DNA of 18,105 bases from CAYXVF01 sp964468125 (GTDB taxonomy: Bacteria > Myxococcota > XYA12-FULL-58-9 > CAYXVF01), in contig CAYXVF010000119.1 of the NCBI GenBank assembly GCA_964468125.1, positions 1 to 18,105 on the forward strand. Reading direction: 5' to 3'. The translations under genes were made by a program, and so were the position numbers. Below, in pieces: positions 1 to 7,430 of this stretch. The notes under the pieces were generated by a model, which saw only the letters and a list, made by a program, of their open reading frames with translations, ran no database searches and had not been told where the DNA came from. Numbering within the stretch: position 1 is the first letter of the stretch; the number at the start of each line of letters is the position of its first letter.

Positions 1-439
1 ATATCGACCGGGGCTCCCCAAAGGTTCCGTCAAATTCGCATTCCCGATCGGAATCCGATCGGAATCGGCTGTTAGACGGTCGTTCCGCCCGTCTGAGAGC
101 GGGAATTGTCGGTTTGTGAGCCGCGGAGGGTGCACGCGTCGAAGACTCGCGCGGGGTGGGAGTCTCTATTTGGCCCTCAGTCGGCTAGGCTTCACACGGC
201 TGGGTCGAGGCGAAGGCGCGGGGTCAGAGGGTGGCGGTGTCGGTCCCTTTTTTGTTTGCGCGTACGCGCTGCGAAGTCAGGCGCGCTTTCGGGTGAGTCC
301 CCACAACAGGGCGATGACTCGATCGCTGATTGCCGCCCCGGCTGTAGCAACCCTCTCGGATGGCCCCCCGAGCCTCGTGCTCGCGAACCCGATGTGGTTG
401 CCAGTCCAAGCCGTTCACTCTAAGAAGCGAGCTGGACCC
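1..439. other. gene-free leader upstream of tRNA-Ser
   Basis: I see no convincing gene in this stretch. The open frames on both strands overlap one another, are Arg-, Ser- and Gly-rich, and run into the tRNA, which marks them as GC-driven noise. It does hold a short tandem repeat (two copies of CGATCGGAATC at 45-66), a possible 6-bp stem (AGACGG at 74-79 with CCGTCT at 89-94) and a T-run at about 246-251. A weak promoter for the tRNA could lie at TTGCCA (398-403) with TAAGAA (421-426), spaced 17 bp, but the -10 match is poor. A small RNA is possible but no known family was recognised. Confidence 0.5.
45..66. repeat. tandem duplication of an 11-bp unit
   Basis: CGATCGGAATC occurs twice back to back (45-55 and 56-66). 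The first copy also forms an imperfect inverted repeat with ATTCC at 40-44 and GGAAT at 50-54. No function can be assigned; it may be a small operator or simple sequence drift. Confidence 0.5.
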
Positions 440-527
440 GGAGGAGTGGCCGAGTGGTTGAAGGCACCGGTCTTGAAAACCGGCAACGGGAAACCGTTCG
501 TGGGTTCGAATCCCACCTCCTCCGCCA
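440..527 (+). tRNA. tRNA-Ser (anticodon UGA)
   Basis: The acceptor stem GGAGGAG (440-446) pairs with CTCCTCC (517-523), followed by discriminator G and an encoded CCA (525-527). The anticodon loop reads CTTGAAA, giving anticodon TGA. A class II variable arm (CAACGGGAAACCGTT region) and a TTCGAATCC T-loop are present. The 88-nt length with CCA fits a class II serine tRNA. It ends 18 bp before the universal stress protein gene. Confidence 0.96.
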
Positions 528-545
528 CCGCAACGGAGACTCACC

Positions 546-980
546 ATGAGGCCGCAGAAGATCCTCGCACCCGTCGACTTCTCAGAGGCGTCGAGCCACG
601 CGCTCGAGGAGGCGGTTTCGCTCGCGCGCGAATACGGAGCGAAGCTCGTGGTCTTTCACGTGCACCCGATCGTTCGAGCCGTGTTCCTCGAAGCAACCTT
701 GACCGAGTCGCCGGAGGAGTCCGCCGAGCATCTGGCAGAGGCGGAGAAAGCGATGCAGGCGATGGTGGAAAAGGCCGGCGGGGCCGACCTCGACGTCGAG
801 ACCAACGCGACCGTCGGCAACCCCACCCTCGCGATTCTCGAGGCCTCAGACCGCTACGACCTGATCGTCATGTCGAGTCACGGTGACTCGGGGTTGAGCG
901 AGCTGCTGCTCGGATCGGTCACCGAACGCGTCGTTCGCGCGGCGAAGTGCTCGGTGCTGGTCGTAAAGCGCCGGTCCTAG
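546..980 (+). CDS. universal stress protein, UspA family
   Basis: A 144-residue single-domain protein, the usual size for the family. It starts KILAPVDFS, the first beta strand with the conserved nucleotide-contacting Asp. Near the C-terminus is SSHG (110-113), nine residues, then GS (123-124). This matches the ATP-binding pattern G-x2-G-x9-G-S/T of ATP-binding Usp proteins, except that the first Gly is Ser. The last strand is CSVLVV. The start is supported by GGAG at 535-538, seven bases before the ATG. The role is cytoplasmic stress or energy-status response; the specific trigger is unknown. It lies between tRNA-Ser and a glycosyltransferase and may share a transcript with the latter (42-bp gap). 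Confidence 0.93.
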   Translation: MRPQKILAPVDFSEASSHALEEAVSLAREYGAKLVVFHVHPIVRAVFLEATLTESPEESAEHLAEAEKAMQAMVEKAGGADLDVETNATVGNPTLAILEASDRYDLIVMSSHGDSGLSELLLGSVTERVVRAAKCSVLVVKRRS

Positions 981-1022
981 CGGCTCGGTCCTGAGCGGAT
1001 CGAAGCGTTCGAGCCATTTCCC

Positions 1023-1889
1023 ATGAAACACGTCGTCATCACCCCCGCCCACAACGAAGCGCGCTACCTCCCCGCGGTGATCGACTCGGTCGTCGCGCAG
1101 ACCGCACGACCTCACCGCTGGTTGATTGTCGACGACGGTTCCGAGGACGCGACCCGTCGAATCGCGGAAGACGCGGCGCGCGAGCACCCCTGGATTCACG
1201 TGCTCACCTACGAGGGAGAAAACCAGCGCGCACTCGGAAGCAAAGTCGCGCGCATCATGCTCTGGGCACTCGAGCGCGCTTCCGCGGACTGGGACTTTTT
1301 CTCGAAGCTCGATGCGGACATCGTGTTGCCACCGAATTACTACGAAGCACTGTTTCGACGCTTCGAGCTCGATCCCGCGCTCGCCATCGCGAGCGGCACC
1401 TGCGCTATCATGGTGCGCGGCGAGCGAAGCATCGAGCACGTCCCGCGAGACCACACGCGTGGCCCGATCAAGACCTATCGACGCACGTGCTGGGATGAAT
1501 TTGGCGGGTTTCCAGCGACCCACGGTTGGGATGGAATCGATGGCTTGCGCGCCCAGCGCGCGGGTTTTCGCACGGAGCACTTTCCGGAGCTCGTCACCGA
1601 GCACCTGAGACCGACCGGTGCCGCACGCGGACACATTCGTGGCAAGTTCGTAACCGGGACCTTCGCGCACTTTCTCGGCTACCATCCGCTCTTCATGGTC
1701 GCTCGGAGTGTTCGCCGCATGGCCGATCCGCCCCTCGTCGGCGGTGGAATCGCGATGCTCGCCGGCTACCTTTGGGCGCGGGCCAAGGGCGCGCCGGTCT
1801 TCGACGAGCCGGAGACGGTGGAGTTCCTGCGTCAGAAACAGCTCGAACGGCTCGGTCTCGGTTGGCTCAACGGAAGATCCAGTCGCTGA
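1023..1889 (+). CDS. glycosyltransferase family 2 protein
   Basis: A 288-residue protein with the GT-A fold signature. The N-terminal strand VVITPAHNEARYLP is followed by DDGSED (37-42), which binds the nucleotide-sugar uracil and ribose. The metal-binding DAD lies at 97-99 within KLDADIVLP. HGWDGIDG (167-174) sits where the catalytic acidic motif of GT2 enzymes is expected. A weakly hydrophobic C-terminal stretch (about 238-250) may touch the membrane. It should transfer a sugar from a nucleotide donor to an unknown acceptor, probably in envelope polysaccharide or protein glycosylation. No strong Shine-Dalgarno is visible before the ATG. Its end overlaps the convergent lipoprotein gene by 23 bp. 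No other glycan genes are nearby. Confidence 0.9.
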   Translation: MKHVVITPAHNEARYLPAVIDSVVAQTARPHRWLIVDDGSEDATRRIAEDAAREHPWIHVLTYEGENQRALGSKVARIMLWALERASADWDFFSKLDADIVLPPNYYEALFRRFELDPALAIASGTCAIMVRGERSIEHVPRDHTRGPIKTYRRTCWDEFGGFPATHGWDGIDGLRAQRAGFRTEHFPELVTEHLRPTGAARGHIRGKFVTGTFAHFLGYHPLFMVARSVRRMADPPLVGGGIAMLAGYLWARAKGAPVFDEPETVEFLRQKQLERLGLGWLNGRSSR

Positions 1890-3326
1890 AGGTCGTCGTG
1901 CTCTCCGTTCCGAGGCGGACCGGAGCGCCCTCATCCCGCGCATCGATGATGAAGTGCCCGAGCTCGGCGGAGGCACCGTCGCCTCCGAGGAACACCGCCC
2001 AGTCGCCATCGGACGACCACTGAATATCGGAAGCGTAGACATTCAGACTTTCGTCGCGCAGCGATGCCGTCGTGTCAGGCAGGTCCACATTGAAAGACGA
2101 GAGCAACGTCCCGTTGGCGAGCCCCGCATCGCCCGAGGCACCGTTCAAGAGCGCGAGCGGCCCGGTGTCTTGGCGCGACAGCGCTGTGAACAGATTCGCG
2201 CTCCGCATCTGGCCGGGAAAACCGTCGCGCAGATCGAAGTAGAAGAGCTCGTTGAAGTCCTCGAGGTAGAAGACGTCGGAGCGATAGGCACGGAGAGAAA
2301 GCAACGCATAGTCGTTGCTCTCCAAACCAGGCTGGGAACGGGTCCAAGGCTCTTGGCTCGTATCGAAGACTTCGAGAAAACGAGATGCCCCCGGCGGCAG
2401 CGCGAGCAGGTAGCGACCGGTCGGGCTGAACCGAAGCTCGGCGCTTCCGTCGCTGATGAGGCAGCGCTCGACACGGTCTCCATCGAGGTCCACGTGACAC
2501 AGCTCGTTGCACACGCCCACCTGAGTGCAGCGCGTGCGGACGAGGACTCGGCTATCGGGCTTCCAAAGCACGGTGCCGCTCGGTCCCTGAAGCTCGATCA
2601 AGGGGGTCAACCGGTCGTTTTCAATCCGCGACACGCGGACGACGGAATCGCCATAGGTCGGATTGGCCTCGATCAGGTGGTGAAGCAGGCGGCCGCTCGG
2701 GTCCGAAACGATGTCAGTGCCCAGCAGCTCACTCGCCACCACCGTCCACTCGGGCCGTCCCGGTCGGAATGCGGTCGTCGTTTCTTCCCTGACGAGGACG
2801 AGCCCACCTTCCCGTCGAACGGACGCCGCGCCACTGAGAGGCACCGGGGTCAGGCTTTCGAGATCCGCATAAAACCAGGCACCGCCCACGCGACCGAAGA
2901 CGACGAGCTCCTGCGCCTGGTCGAGGAACACGGTAGGTGCGTCTGGTGAGCTGACGTCGGAGTAGAAACGACGCGTTCCGTCGTCGACATCGTAGACCGC
3001 GATCTGCCACGGGTCACCCCGCTGAGGCTCGATCGCATAGACCACGCGACGGCGATCGTCGCTGACGATCGGCCGGATCAGACGCGCGCCGGCGCGTGAT
3101 TCGACTTCGCTCGAGCCGGTGATGGTGCATCGCGCACCGTCGCGACCACCAACCGGTCCGCACGGAAGCTGACCAGCAGATTGTCGCGACTGACGTCGCT
3201 TCCCGAGCCCGAGCCGGTGCCAGTGTCGGTCCCATCGTCCGCACCAAAGTCCGAATCGTCGCCGTTCGTCGCGCTGCCGCAGGCACAGAGCGCGACCGCT
3301 CCCAAGACTCCGATCCATCGACCCAT
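1867..3326 (-). pseudogene. TolB-like beta-propeller lipoprotein gene, split by a frameshift
   Basis: The 5' part (start at 3326) encodes a lipoprotein leader: MGRW, a hydrophobic stretch, then lipobox LCAC (13-16), followed by an Asp/Gly/Thr/Ser linker and strand-like LLVSFRADRLVVATVRDA. That frame stops at 3078-3080. The downstream protein, from about GSSEVESRAGARLIRP to the end at 1867, is in another frame. It shows repeated propeller strands such as LRFSPTGRYLLAL, LWKPDSRVLVRT and IQWSSDGDWAVFLG, typical of TolB/PD40-like repeats. Reading through needs a -1 shift (or one missing base) at roughly 3085-3140. The start at 3326 is favoured over the ATG at 3344 by AGGAAGAG just upstream. This may be a genuine lesion, an assembly indel or, less likely, programmed frameshifting. 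The intact product would be a surface or periplasmic lipoprotein of unknown partner. Confidence 0.75.
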
Positions 3327-3328
3327 GT

Positions 3329-3336
3329 CTCTTCCT
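3329..3336 (-). promoter_or_regulatory. Shine-Dalgarno site fixing the lipoprotein start
   Basis: AGGAAGAG on the minus strand lies two bases before the ATG at 3326-3324. Its AGGA core is about six bases from the ATG. The ATG at 3344 has no comparable purine tract. The site supports a leader that begins MGRW, which gives a standard short lipoprotein signal peptide. Confidence 0.55.
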
Positions 3337-3398
3337 AGTCGCATGCCGCCCGTCTCCACAATCCCCCGGAAAGCTGGCAGGGTTCGCGGTCGAAACCC

Positions 3399-3405
3399 AG
3401 GAGGA
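3399..3405 (+). promoter_or_regulatory. Shine-Dalgarno site of the thiolase gene
   Basis: AGGAGGA lies six bases before the ATG at 3412 and decides the thiolase start. The 85 bp between the divergent ATGs at 3326 and 3412 must hold both promoters; no clear -35/-10 pair was recognised there. Confidence 0.75.
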
Positions 3406-3411
3406 CGATCG

Positions 3412-4644
3412 ATGGGTGAGGCATGGATTATCGACGCAGCGCGCACCCCGCGCGGCAAGGGAAAGAAAGGAAAAGGAGCGCTCACGGAGGTTCACCCCCA
3501 GGAGCTCCTCGCGACCGTCCTACGAGCTCTTCCCGAGCGCGGCGGCTTCGAGCCCGAATGGGTCGACGACGTGGTCGCCGGCTGTGTCAGTCAGGCGGGC
3601 GAACAGGGCGCGAACCTCGCGCGCAATGCGGTACTCTCCGCCGGATGGCCCGAGCCAGTCACTGGCGTTACCCTCAATCGATTCTGCGGATCGGGGCTTC
3701 AGGCCGTGAACTTCGCCGCAATGGGCGTGATGAGCGGCATGCAGGGGATGGTCGTCGCAGGCGGCGTCGAGTCGATGTCGCGCCAGCCGATCGGCTCGGA
3801 CGGTGCGGGGATCGACGGAAACAACGACATACTGCGCAAGACCGTGGTGCAAGTGCCCCAAGGGGTGAGCGCAGACCTGATCGCGACCCGCGAGAGCTTT
3901 AGCCGGGAAGATCTGGACGCCTTCGCCCTGCGTTCGCAGCAGCGAGCGGAAATGGCGCAACGAGAGGGGGTCTTTTCGCGCAGCCTGATACCGGTCACGG
4001 ATCCGAGCTCGGGCGAGGTGCTCTTGGAGCTCGACGAGTATCCTCGGCACGGAAGCACCCTCGAAGCACTCGCCTCCCTGGGACCCGCATTCGAGAAGAT
4101 GGGCGCGATGCCCGTGGGCCCGAACGGCGAGACGATCGACCAGCTCGCGCTCGTGCGCTACCCGGAGGTCGACGCGATCGCTCACCGTCACACGGCGGGG
4201 AACTCGAGCGGCATCGTCGACGGAGCGGCCGCGGTCGTGCTCTCGAGCGACGAGTTCGCGCGGGAGCGCGGTCTAAAACCGCGGGCACGCATTCGTTCGC
4301 TGGCCACCATGGGGGCGGAGCCGGTGATCATGCTCACCGCACCGGCTCCTGCGTCGGCGAAGGCGCTGAAGATGGCGGGCATGTCGGTTTCGGACATCGA
4401 CCTGTGGGAGATCAACGAAGCGTTCGCGGCCGTGCCCCTCGAGACCATGCGTCGCCTCGACATCGACCCGGAAAAGGTCAACGTCAACGGGGGCGCGATC
4501 GCGCTCGGTCACCCCCTCGGTGCGACCGGAGCGATCCTCCTCGGCACCCTCGTCGACGAGCTCGAGCGCCGCGACCTGAGCACGGGCGTGGCCACCCTCT
4601 GCATCGGCGGCGGCATGGGCATCGCCACGGTGGTCGAGCGATAG
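3412..4644 (+). CDS. thiolase (acetyl-CoA C-acyltransferase)
   Basis: A 410-residue thiolase of normal length. The nucleophilic Cys92 lies in NRFCGSG, NEAFA is present, His367 is in GGAIALGHPLGATGA, and the second catalytic Cys397 is in CIGGGMG. All catalytic residues are therefore intact. The enzyme either cleaves 3-ketoacyl-CoA with CoA to acetyl-CoA plus a shortened acyl-CoA, or condenses two acetyl-CoA. The sequence alone does not separate beta-oxidation from biosynthetic use. The start follows a strong AGGAGGA; an in-frame upstream extension overlaps the divergent lipoprotein leader and is rejected. No hydratase/dehydrogenase partner is adjacent. Its product, acetyl-CoA, is also the product of the PFOR encoded 7 kb away. 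Confidence 0.94.
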   Translation: MGEAWIIDAARTPRGKGKKGKGALTEVHPQELLATVLRALPERGGFEPEWVDDVVAGCVSQAGEQGANLARNAVLSAGWPEPVTGVTLNRFCGSGLQAVNFAAMGVMSGMQGMVVAGGVESMSRQPIGSDGAGIDGNNDILRKTVVQVPQGVSADLIATRESFSREDLDAFALRSQQRAEMAQREGVFSRSLIPVTDPSSGEVLLELDEYPRHGSTLEALASLGPAFEKMGAMPVGPNGETIDQLALVRYPEVDAIAHRHTAGNSSGIVDGAAAVVLSSDEFARERGLKPRARIRSLATMGAEPVIMLTAPAPASAKALKMAGMSVSDIDLWEINEAFAAVPLETMRRLDIDPEKVNVNGGAIALGHPLGATGAILLGTLVDELERRDLSTGVATLCIGGGMGIATVVER

Positions 4645-4895
4645 GCCCACTCCAGCGTCGGGTTCGTGGTCCGCGGAACCGTCGATGCTCGATCGCTTGC
4701 CGGTTATGACAGGAGAACGAAGGAGCTTTAGCGCCGCGGGGGTAGAAACCTGCTCCCACGAATCTTGGCGCCCTCTTCCACCAAGAGCCTCTACCCCATC
4801 CTCGAGCTCAGACGCCGCCACCACATGACACCCTGGCCGCGAGTGGTCGGGATCGATGAGCACTATTTCAGGCGCCACCGAGGTTGAAGAGGGGA

Positions 4896-4988
4896 TGGCG
4901 GAGCAGGGGGGATTCGAACCCCCGATAGGGCTTTTGACCCTATAACGGTTTAGCAAACCGCCGCCTTCAGCCACTCGGCCACTGCTCC
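4896..4988 (-). tRNA. tRNA-Ser (anticodon GCU)
   Basis: Read on the minus strand, acceptor GGAGCAG (from 4988) pairs with CTGCTCC, then comes a discriminator G and an encoded CCA (4898-4896). The anticodon loop TTTGCTAAA gives GCT. A long variable arm (TATAGGGTCAAAAGCCCTA) and a GGTTCGAATCC T-arm are present. The 93-nt length is normal for class II serine tRNA. It is the second tRNA-Ser in the window and reads a different codon box (AGC/AGU) from the first. Confidence 0.96.
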
Positions 4989-5172
4989 AGCGGGAATCGC
5001 TGACTACACAATATCCTTCGGTCTTGGCAAGGGCAGAGGACTCGGAGGGAGTTCGGGGGCGACCTTCAGACGGACTTGGGTCCAAAATCGCACTCTTCCC
5101 GGCGCTTGAAGCGACCGGAGCGCTCGGGGGTTGCGTGCGGTCAGACGACGCGAACGTGTTACACTGGAGTAT

Positions 5173-6390
5173 ATGGTGGATCCCCTGATCATTCCCTCGA
5201 TCGCCATGCTCACCGGTGGCGGCATTCTCGCCGCCCGCGACTACCTCAAGCGGCGCCTCGAAAGCAGCGAGGACCGCTACATGTCCATGTACGGCAAGAC
5301 CGAATGGGACGCCTCCAACATGGACCTCACCATTCACTTCGATGCGGGAGAAGACGGACGCGTGAAGCGTGAGTTCTTCGCGCGCCTCGAGCGTGGGCTC
5401 GTCGAAGATCCGGAGACCTTCAAGCTCTTGCGCGAAGTGGCCGACGTCTCGGGTAAAGAGCTCCGCTTCGAGCCCGATCCGAACGTGACCGTCGAGTCAC
5501 TCTCGAAGCCACGCAGAGGCATGTACTTCGACACGAGCCGTCCGGGCGAGATCCGAATGGTCTGGAACCACATGCAGACCGACGGCGTCGGCATGTGGAC
5601 CACCCTACGGACGCTATTCGACGAAAACCCGCCACTGATTCCCTACAAGGATGTGCCGATCCCTCCGCCGGTGCTTCCGGAGCTCCTCGCGATCCCTTCG
5701 ACCGCTCGCCGTCTCGTCTGGCGAGGCAAACTGAAGAGGAAGCAGCTCGAAACCGGACCGAACCTGCAACGCGGTCTGGTGATCTGGGATGCGGATTCGA
5801 TCCGCACTCTCAACGGCCATCTCGGCGGAGGCTCCTTCAACGTTCTGGCGAGTGCCATCGCGGTACACGAAGTCTTTCAGTGGCACCCGGATAGAAAGAA
5901 GCTGACGGTTGGCCTCACCGCCTACTTTCCCTTTCTCGAGGGACGCAACAAATATGGAGTGATCCTCTGCAAGATCAAACGAGGTTTACTCGCGGACATC
6001 GTCCGGCGACTACAGCGCCAGACCAAGAACCCGATCGTGGGTTGGGGTACGGCTTCGTCACAAAGCTACGCCCTCGCCAAGATGCCCGACAAGGCGTTCG
6101 TCAAGCTGATCAGCTACTACCGCAAGCAGGTCGACGTGCTGGTGAGCAGTCTACCGGTGGGACAGAAGCCGATCACCGTCGATGGGGTTCCGACGGTCAT
6201 CGCCTGCCATCCTTGGGAGCTCACCCTGCCTTATTACTTTCTCTTGGTCGGAACCCGGCATCAGCTCCACGTCTCGTACACGTCTCGAGACATCCGCGAG
6301 AAGGTCTTCAGCTATCCGCACGAGAAGCTCGAAGCCCCGCCGGGCGTCCCGGAAGAGCTGCTCCCCGAGCAGTCGGGAGGCGCTCAGTAG
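5173..6390 (+). CDS. putative acyltransferase of the HHxxxDG (WS/DGAT-condensation) superfamily
   Basis: A 405-residue protein. The motif NHMQTDG (132-138) resembles the HHxxxDG active site of wax ester synthase/DGAT and condensation-type acyltransferases, with the first His replaced by Asn and His133, Asp137 and Gly138 kept. The second half also fits the fold: FNVLASAIAVHEV then strand LTVGLTAYFP and EGRNKYG parallel the floor-loop region. VSSLPVG (324-330) followed by strand-rich sequence parallels the C-terminal SNVPGP part. The N-terminus (5-20) is hydrophobic and may anchor it. The likely role is acyl transfer from acyl-CoA to an unknown alcohol or amine. ATG at 5173 is chosen; GGAG at 5166-5169 is only three bases away. 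A TTG at 5131 is an in-frame alternative. The 3' end overlaps the FNR-like gene by 7 bp tail-to-tail. Confidence 0.65.
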   Translation: MVDPLIIPSIAMLTGGGILAARDYLKRRLESSEDRYMSMYGKTEWDASNMDLTIHFDAGEDGRVKREFFARLERGLVEDPETFKLLREVADVSGKELRFEPDPNVTVESLSKPRRGMYFDTSRPGEIRMVWNHMQTDGVGMWTTLRTLFDENPPLIPYKDVPIPPPVLPELLAIPSTARRLVWRGKLKRKQLETGPNLQRGLVIWDADSIRTLNGHLGGGSFNVLASAIAVHEVFQWHPDRKKLTVGLTAYFPFLEGRNKYGVILCKIKRGLLADIVRRLQRQTKNPIVGWGTASSQSYALAKMPDKAFVKLISYYRKQVDVLVSSLPVGQKPITVDGVPTVIACHPWELTLPYYFLLVGTRHQLHVSYTSRDIREKVFSYPHEKLEAPPGVPEELLPEQSGGAQ

Positions 6391-7241
6391 AGCAGCTCGA
6401 CCCAGCGGCCGCCGGCGACCAGCTCAGCGCGACGGCGCTCCCATCTTTGCTCATCCCCCGCGAGCCTCGCGAATGCGGCGTTGAGCTCCTCGCGGATCTG
6501 CTCCAATCCCGCGATGTACACGTAGGTGGTGGGCAGCTGGAGTAGATTCCAGACTTCTCCCCCATGCGAGCCCAACGCCTGGTCCCAATCGATCGGGTCG
6601 GACCAGTGAGGTCTCGGGCTCAAGGCCTTGATCGCGTCGAAGGTTTCTTTGTCGTAGTACTGGTTGAAATCGTCAACCTGGTCGTTTTGATAGAGCAAGT
6701 CGAGTCCCGTGCTCGCGCCGTGAAAGAGCAGCACGCGCCCATTCCAATCCGGATACTCGGTGTAGAGATTCTTCACGAATGCGCGGAAGGGCGCGATGCC
6801 CGTTCCCATTCCGATGAGGATCAGATTCGCGTGCATCTCAGCAGGGATAGGGAAGGCGATGCCGTAGGGTCCCGCCATCGTCACCGTGTCGCCGCTCTTG
6901 AGGTCGCAGAGATAGTTCGACGCGACGCCGTCGTAGCGCTCACCGCTGTAGTCATCGATGTACTGGCAGCGCCGAACGGCGATCTTCAGCCGTGGCTTGT
7001 CGCCCTGCACGCGCTGCGGGAGGTCGGCAATGCTGTAGAGCCGAAAGTGCTTGGACTTGCCGAACTCTTCTTGCCCCGGGGCGAGCACGCCAATGCTCTG
7101 GCCGACCCGAAACTCAAGGTCCGGACGCTCCACGTCGAGCGTGAGCTCGCGCACCTCGTCGGCGTCTTCTGGGGTGATGCGCTCGCTCGCGATCACCGTC
7201 GCGTCGAAGCGCGGCTCGGTCGAATAATCCTCTAAACGCAT
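6384..7241 (-). CDS. plant-type ferredoxin-NADP+ reductase-like flavoprotein
   Basis: A 285-residue cytosolic flavoprotein. The FAD-binding motif RLYS is at 67-70, and VASNYLCDL (106-114) matches the conserved block of plant-type FNR. The nucleotide-binding GMGTGIAPFRAF is at 144-155. The protein ends in a C-terminal Tyr, the residue that stacks on the flavin in plastid-type FNRs. No Fe-S motif is present, so electrons should come from a separate ferredoxin. It is the last gene of the rnf operon, two bases after the 60-aa gene, with GGGAGG five bases before the ATG. The expected reaction is reduced ferredoxin to NADPH, or the reverse. The preference for NADP over NAD is inferred from the family only. 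Confidence 0.88.
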   Translation of the reverse strand: MRLEDYSTEPRFDATVIASERITPEDADEVRELTLDVERPDLEFRVGQSIGVLAPGQEEFGKSKHFRLYSIADLPQRVQGDKPRLKIAVRRCQYIDDYSGERYDGVASNYLCDLKSGDTVTMAGPYGIAFPIPAEMHANLILIGMGTGIAPFRAFVKNLYTEYPDWNGRVLLFHGASTGLDLLYQNDQVDDFNQYYDKETFDAIKALSPRPHWSDPIDWDQALGSHGGEVWNLLQLPTTYVYIAGLEQIREELNAAFARLAGDEQRWERRRAELVAGGRWVELLY

Positions 7242-7243
7242 GA

Positions 7244-7426
7244 TTACCTCCCTTTCGTCTCACACGATCCATTGCTTTCGCAGCTGTGGCAATCTGTTCG
7301 TCCCGCCAATGCATCCGGGTCGCCGCCCTGGGCCGGGAACGCGTGCCGCCACGCGATCTGCACCAGTACCCAGCCCACCGCGACGGTGACCGTGCCGAGG
7401 AGCGCAACCGCGACATGCATCATCAT
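7244..7426 (-). CDS. 60-aa single-pass membrane protein with C-terminal cysteine motif, Rnf-linked
   Basis: A 60-residue protein with one predicted membrane helix (about 4-26), a short polar linker and a cysteine tail, CHSCESNGSC (C46, C49, C55). It is not a family I can name with certainty. In size and layout it resembles NqrM, the small membrane protein with C-terminal cysteines needed to mature the Fe site between NqrD and NqrE in Na+-NQR. It also recalls short FeoB-associated Cys-rich proteins. Its place directly after rnfA, whose product shares a membrane Fe-S site with RnfE, makes an NqrM-like maturation role a reasonable inference. GGAGG at the very end of rnfA lies eight bases before its ATG, so translation is probably coupled. 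Confidence 0.75.
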   Translation of the reverse strand: MMMHVAVALLGTVTVAVGWVLVQIAWRHAFPAQGGDPDALAGRTDCHSCESNGSCETKGR

Positions 7427-7430
7427 CGGA

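Noticed and set aside
71..77. GTTAGAC matching the integron attC core GTTRRRY
   Set aside because: No inverse core RYYYAAC at suitable distance and no integrase or cassette gene; a chance 7-bp match.
74..94. Stem AGACGG/CCGTCT as an intrinsic terminator
   Set aside because: Only six pairs with a nine-base loop and no T-tract directly after it.
846..2042. Long minus-strand open frame opposite the stress protein and glycosyltransferase genes
   Set aside because: It is Arg- and Ala-rich with no recognisable motif and lies opposite two well-supported plus-strand genes; a GC-driven shadow.
1708..2949. Plus-strand open frame of 413 codons
   Set aside because: It overlaps the end of the glycosyltransferase and lies opposite the propeller sequence, which has clear repeat structure; no domain is seen.
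3181..3411. Upstream extension of the thiolase
   Set aside because: It runs opposite the lipoprotein leader, is Pro/Ser-rich, and the ATG at 3412 follows AGGAGGA and aligns with the usual thiolase N-terminus.
4273..5337. Minus-strand open frame spanning thiolase end, spacer and tRNA-Ser
   Set aside because: It crosses a tRNA and the 3' part of the thiolase in antisense. The spacer part (4645-4895) reads a little protein-like but has no motif, no good start and no support, so no gene is called there.
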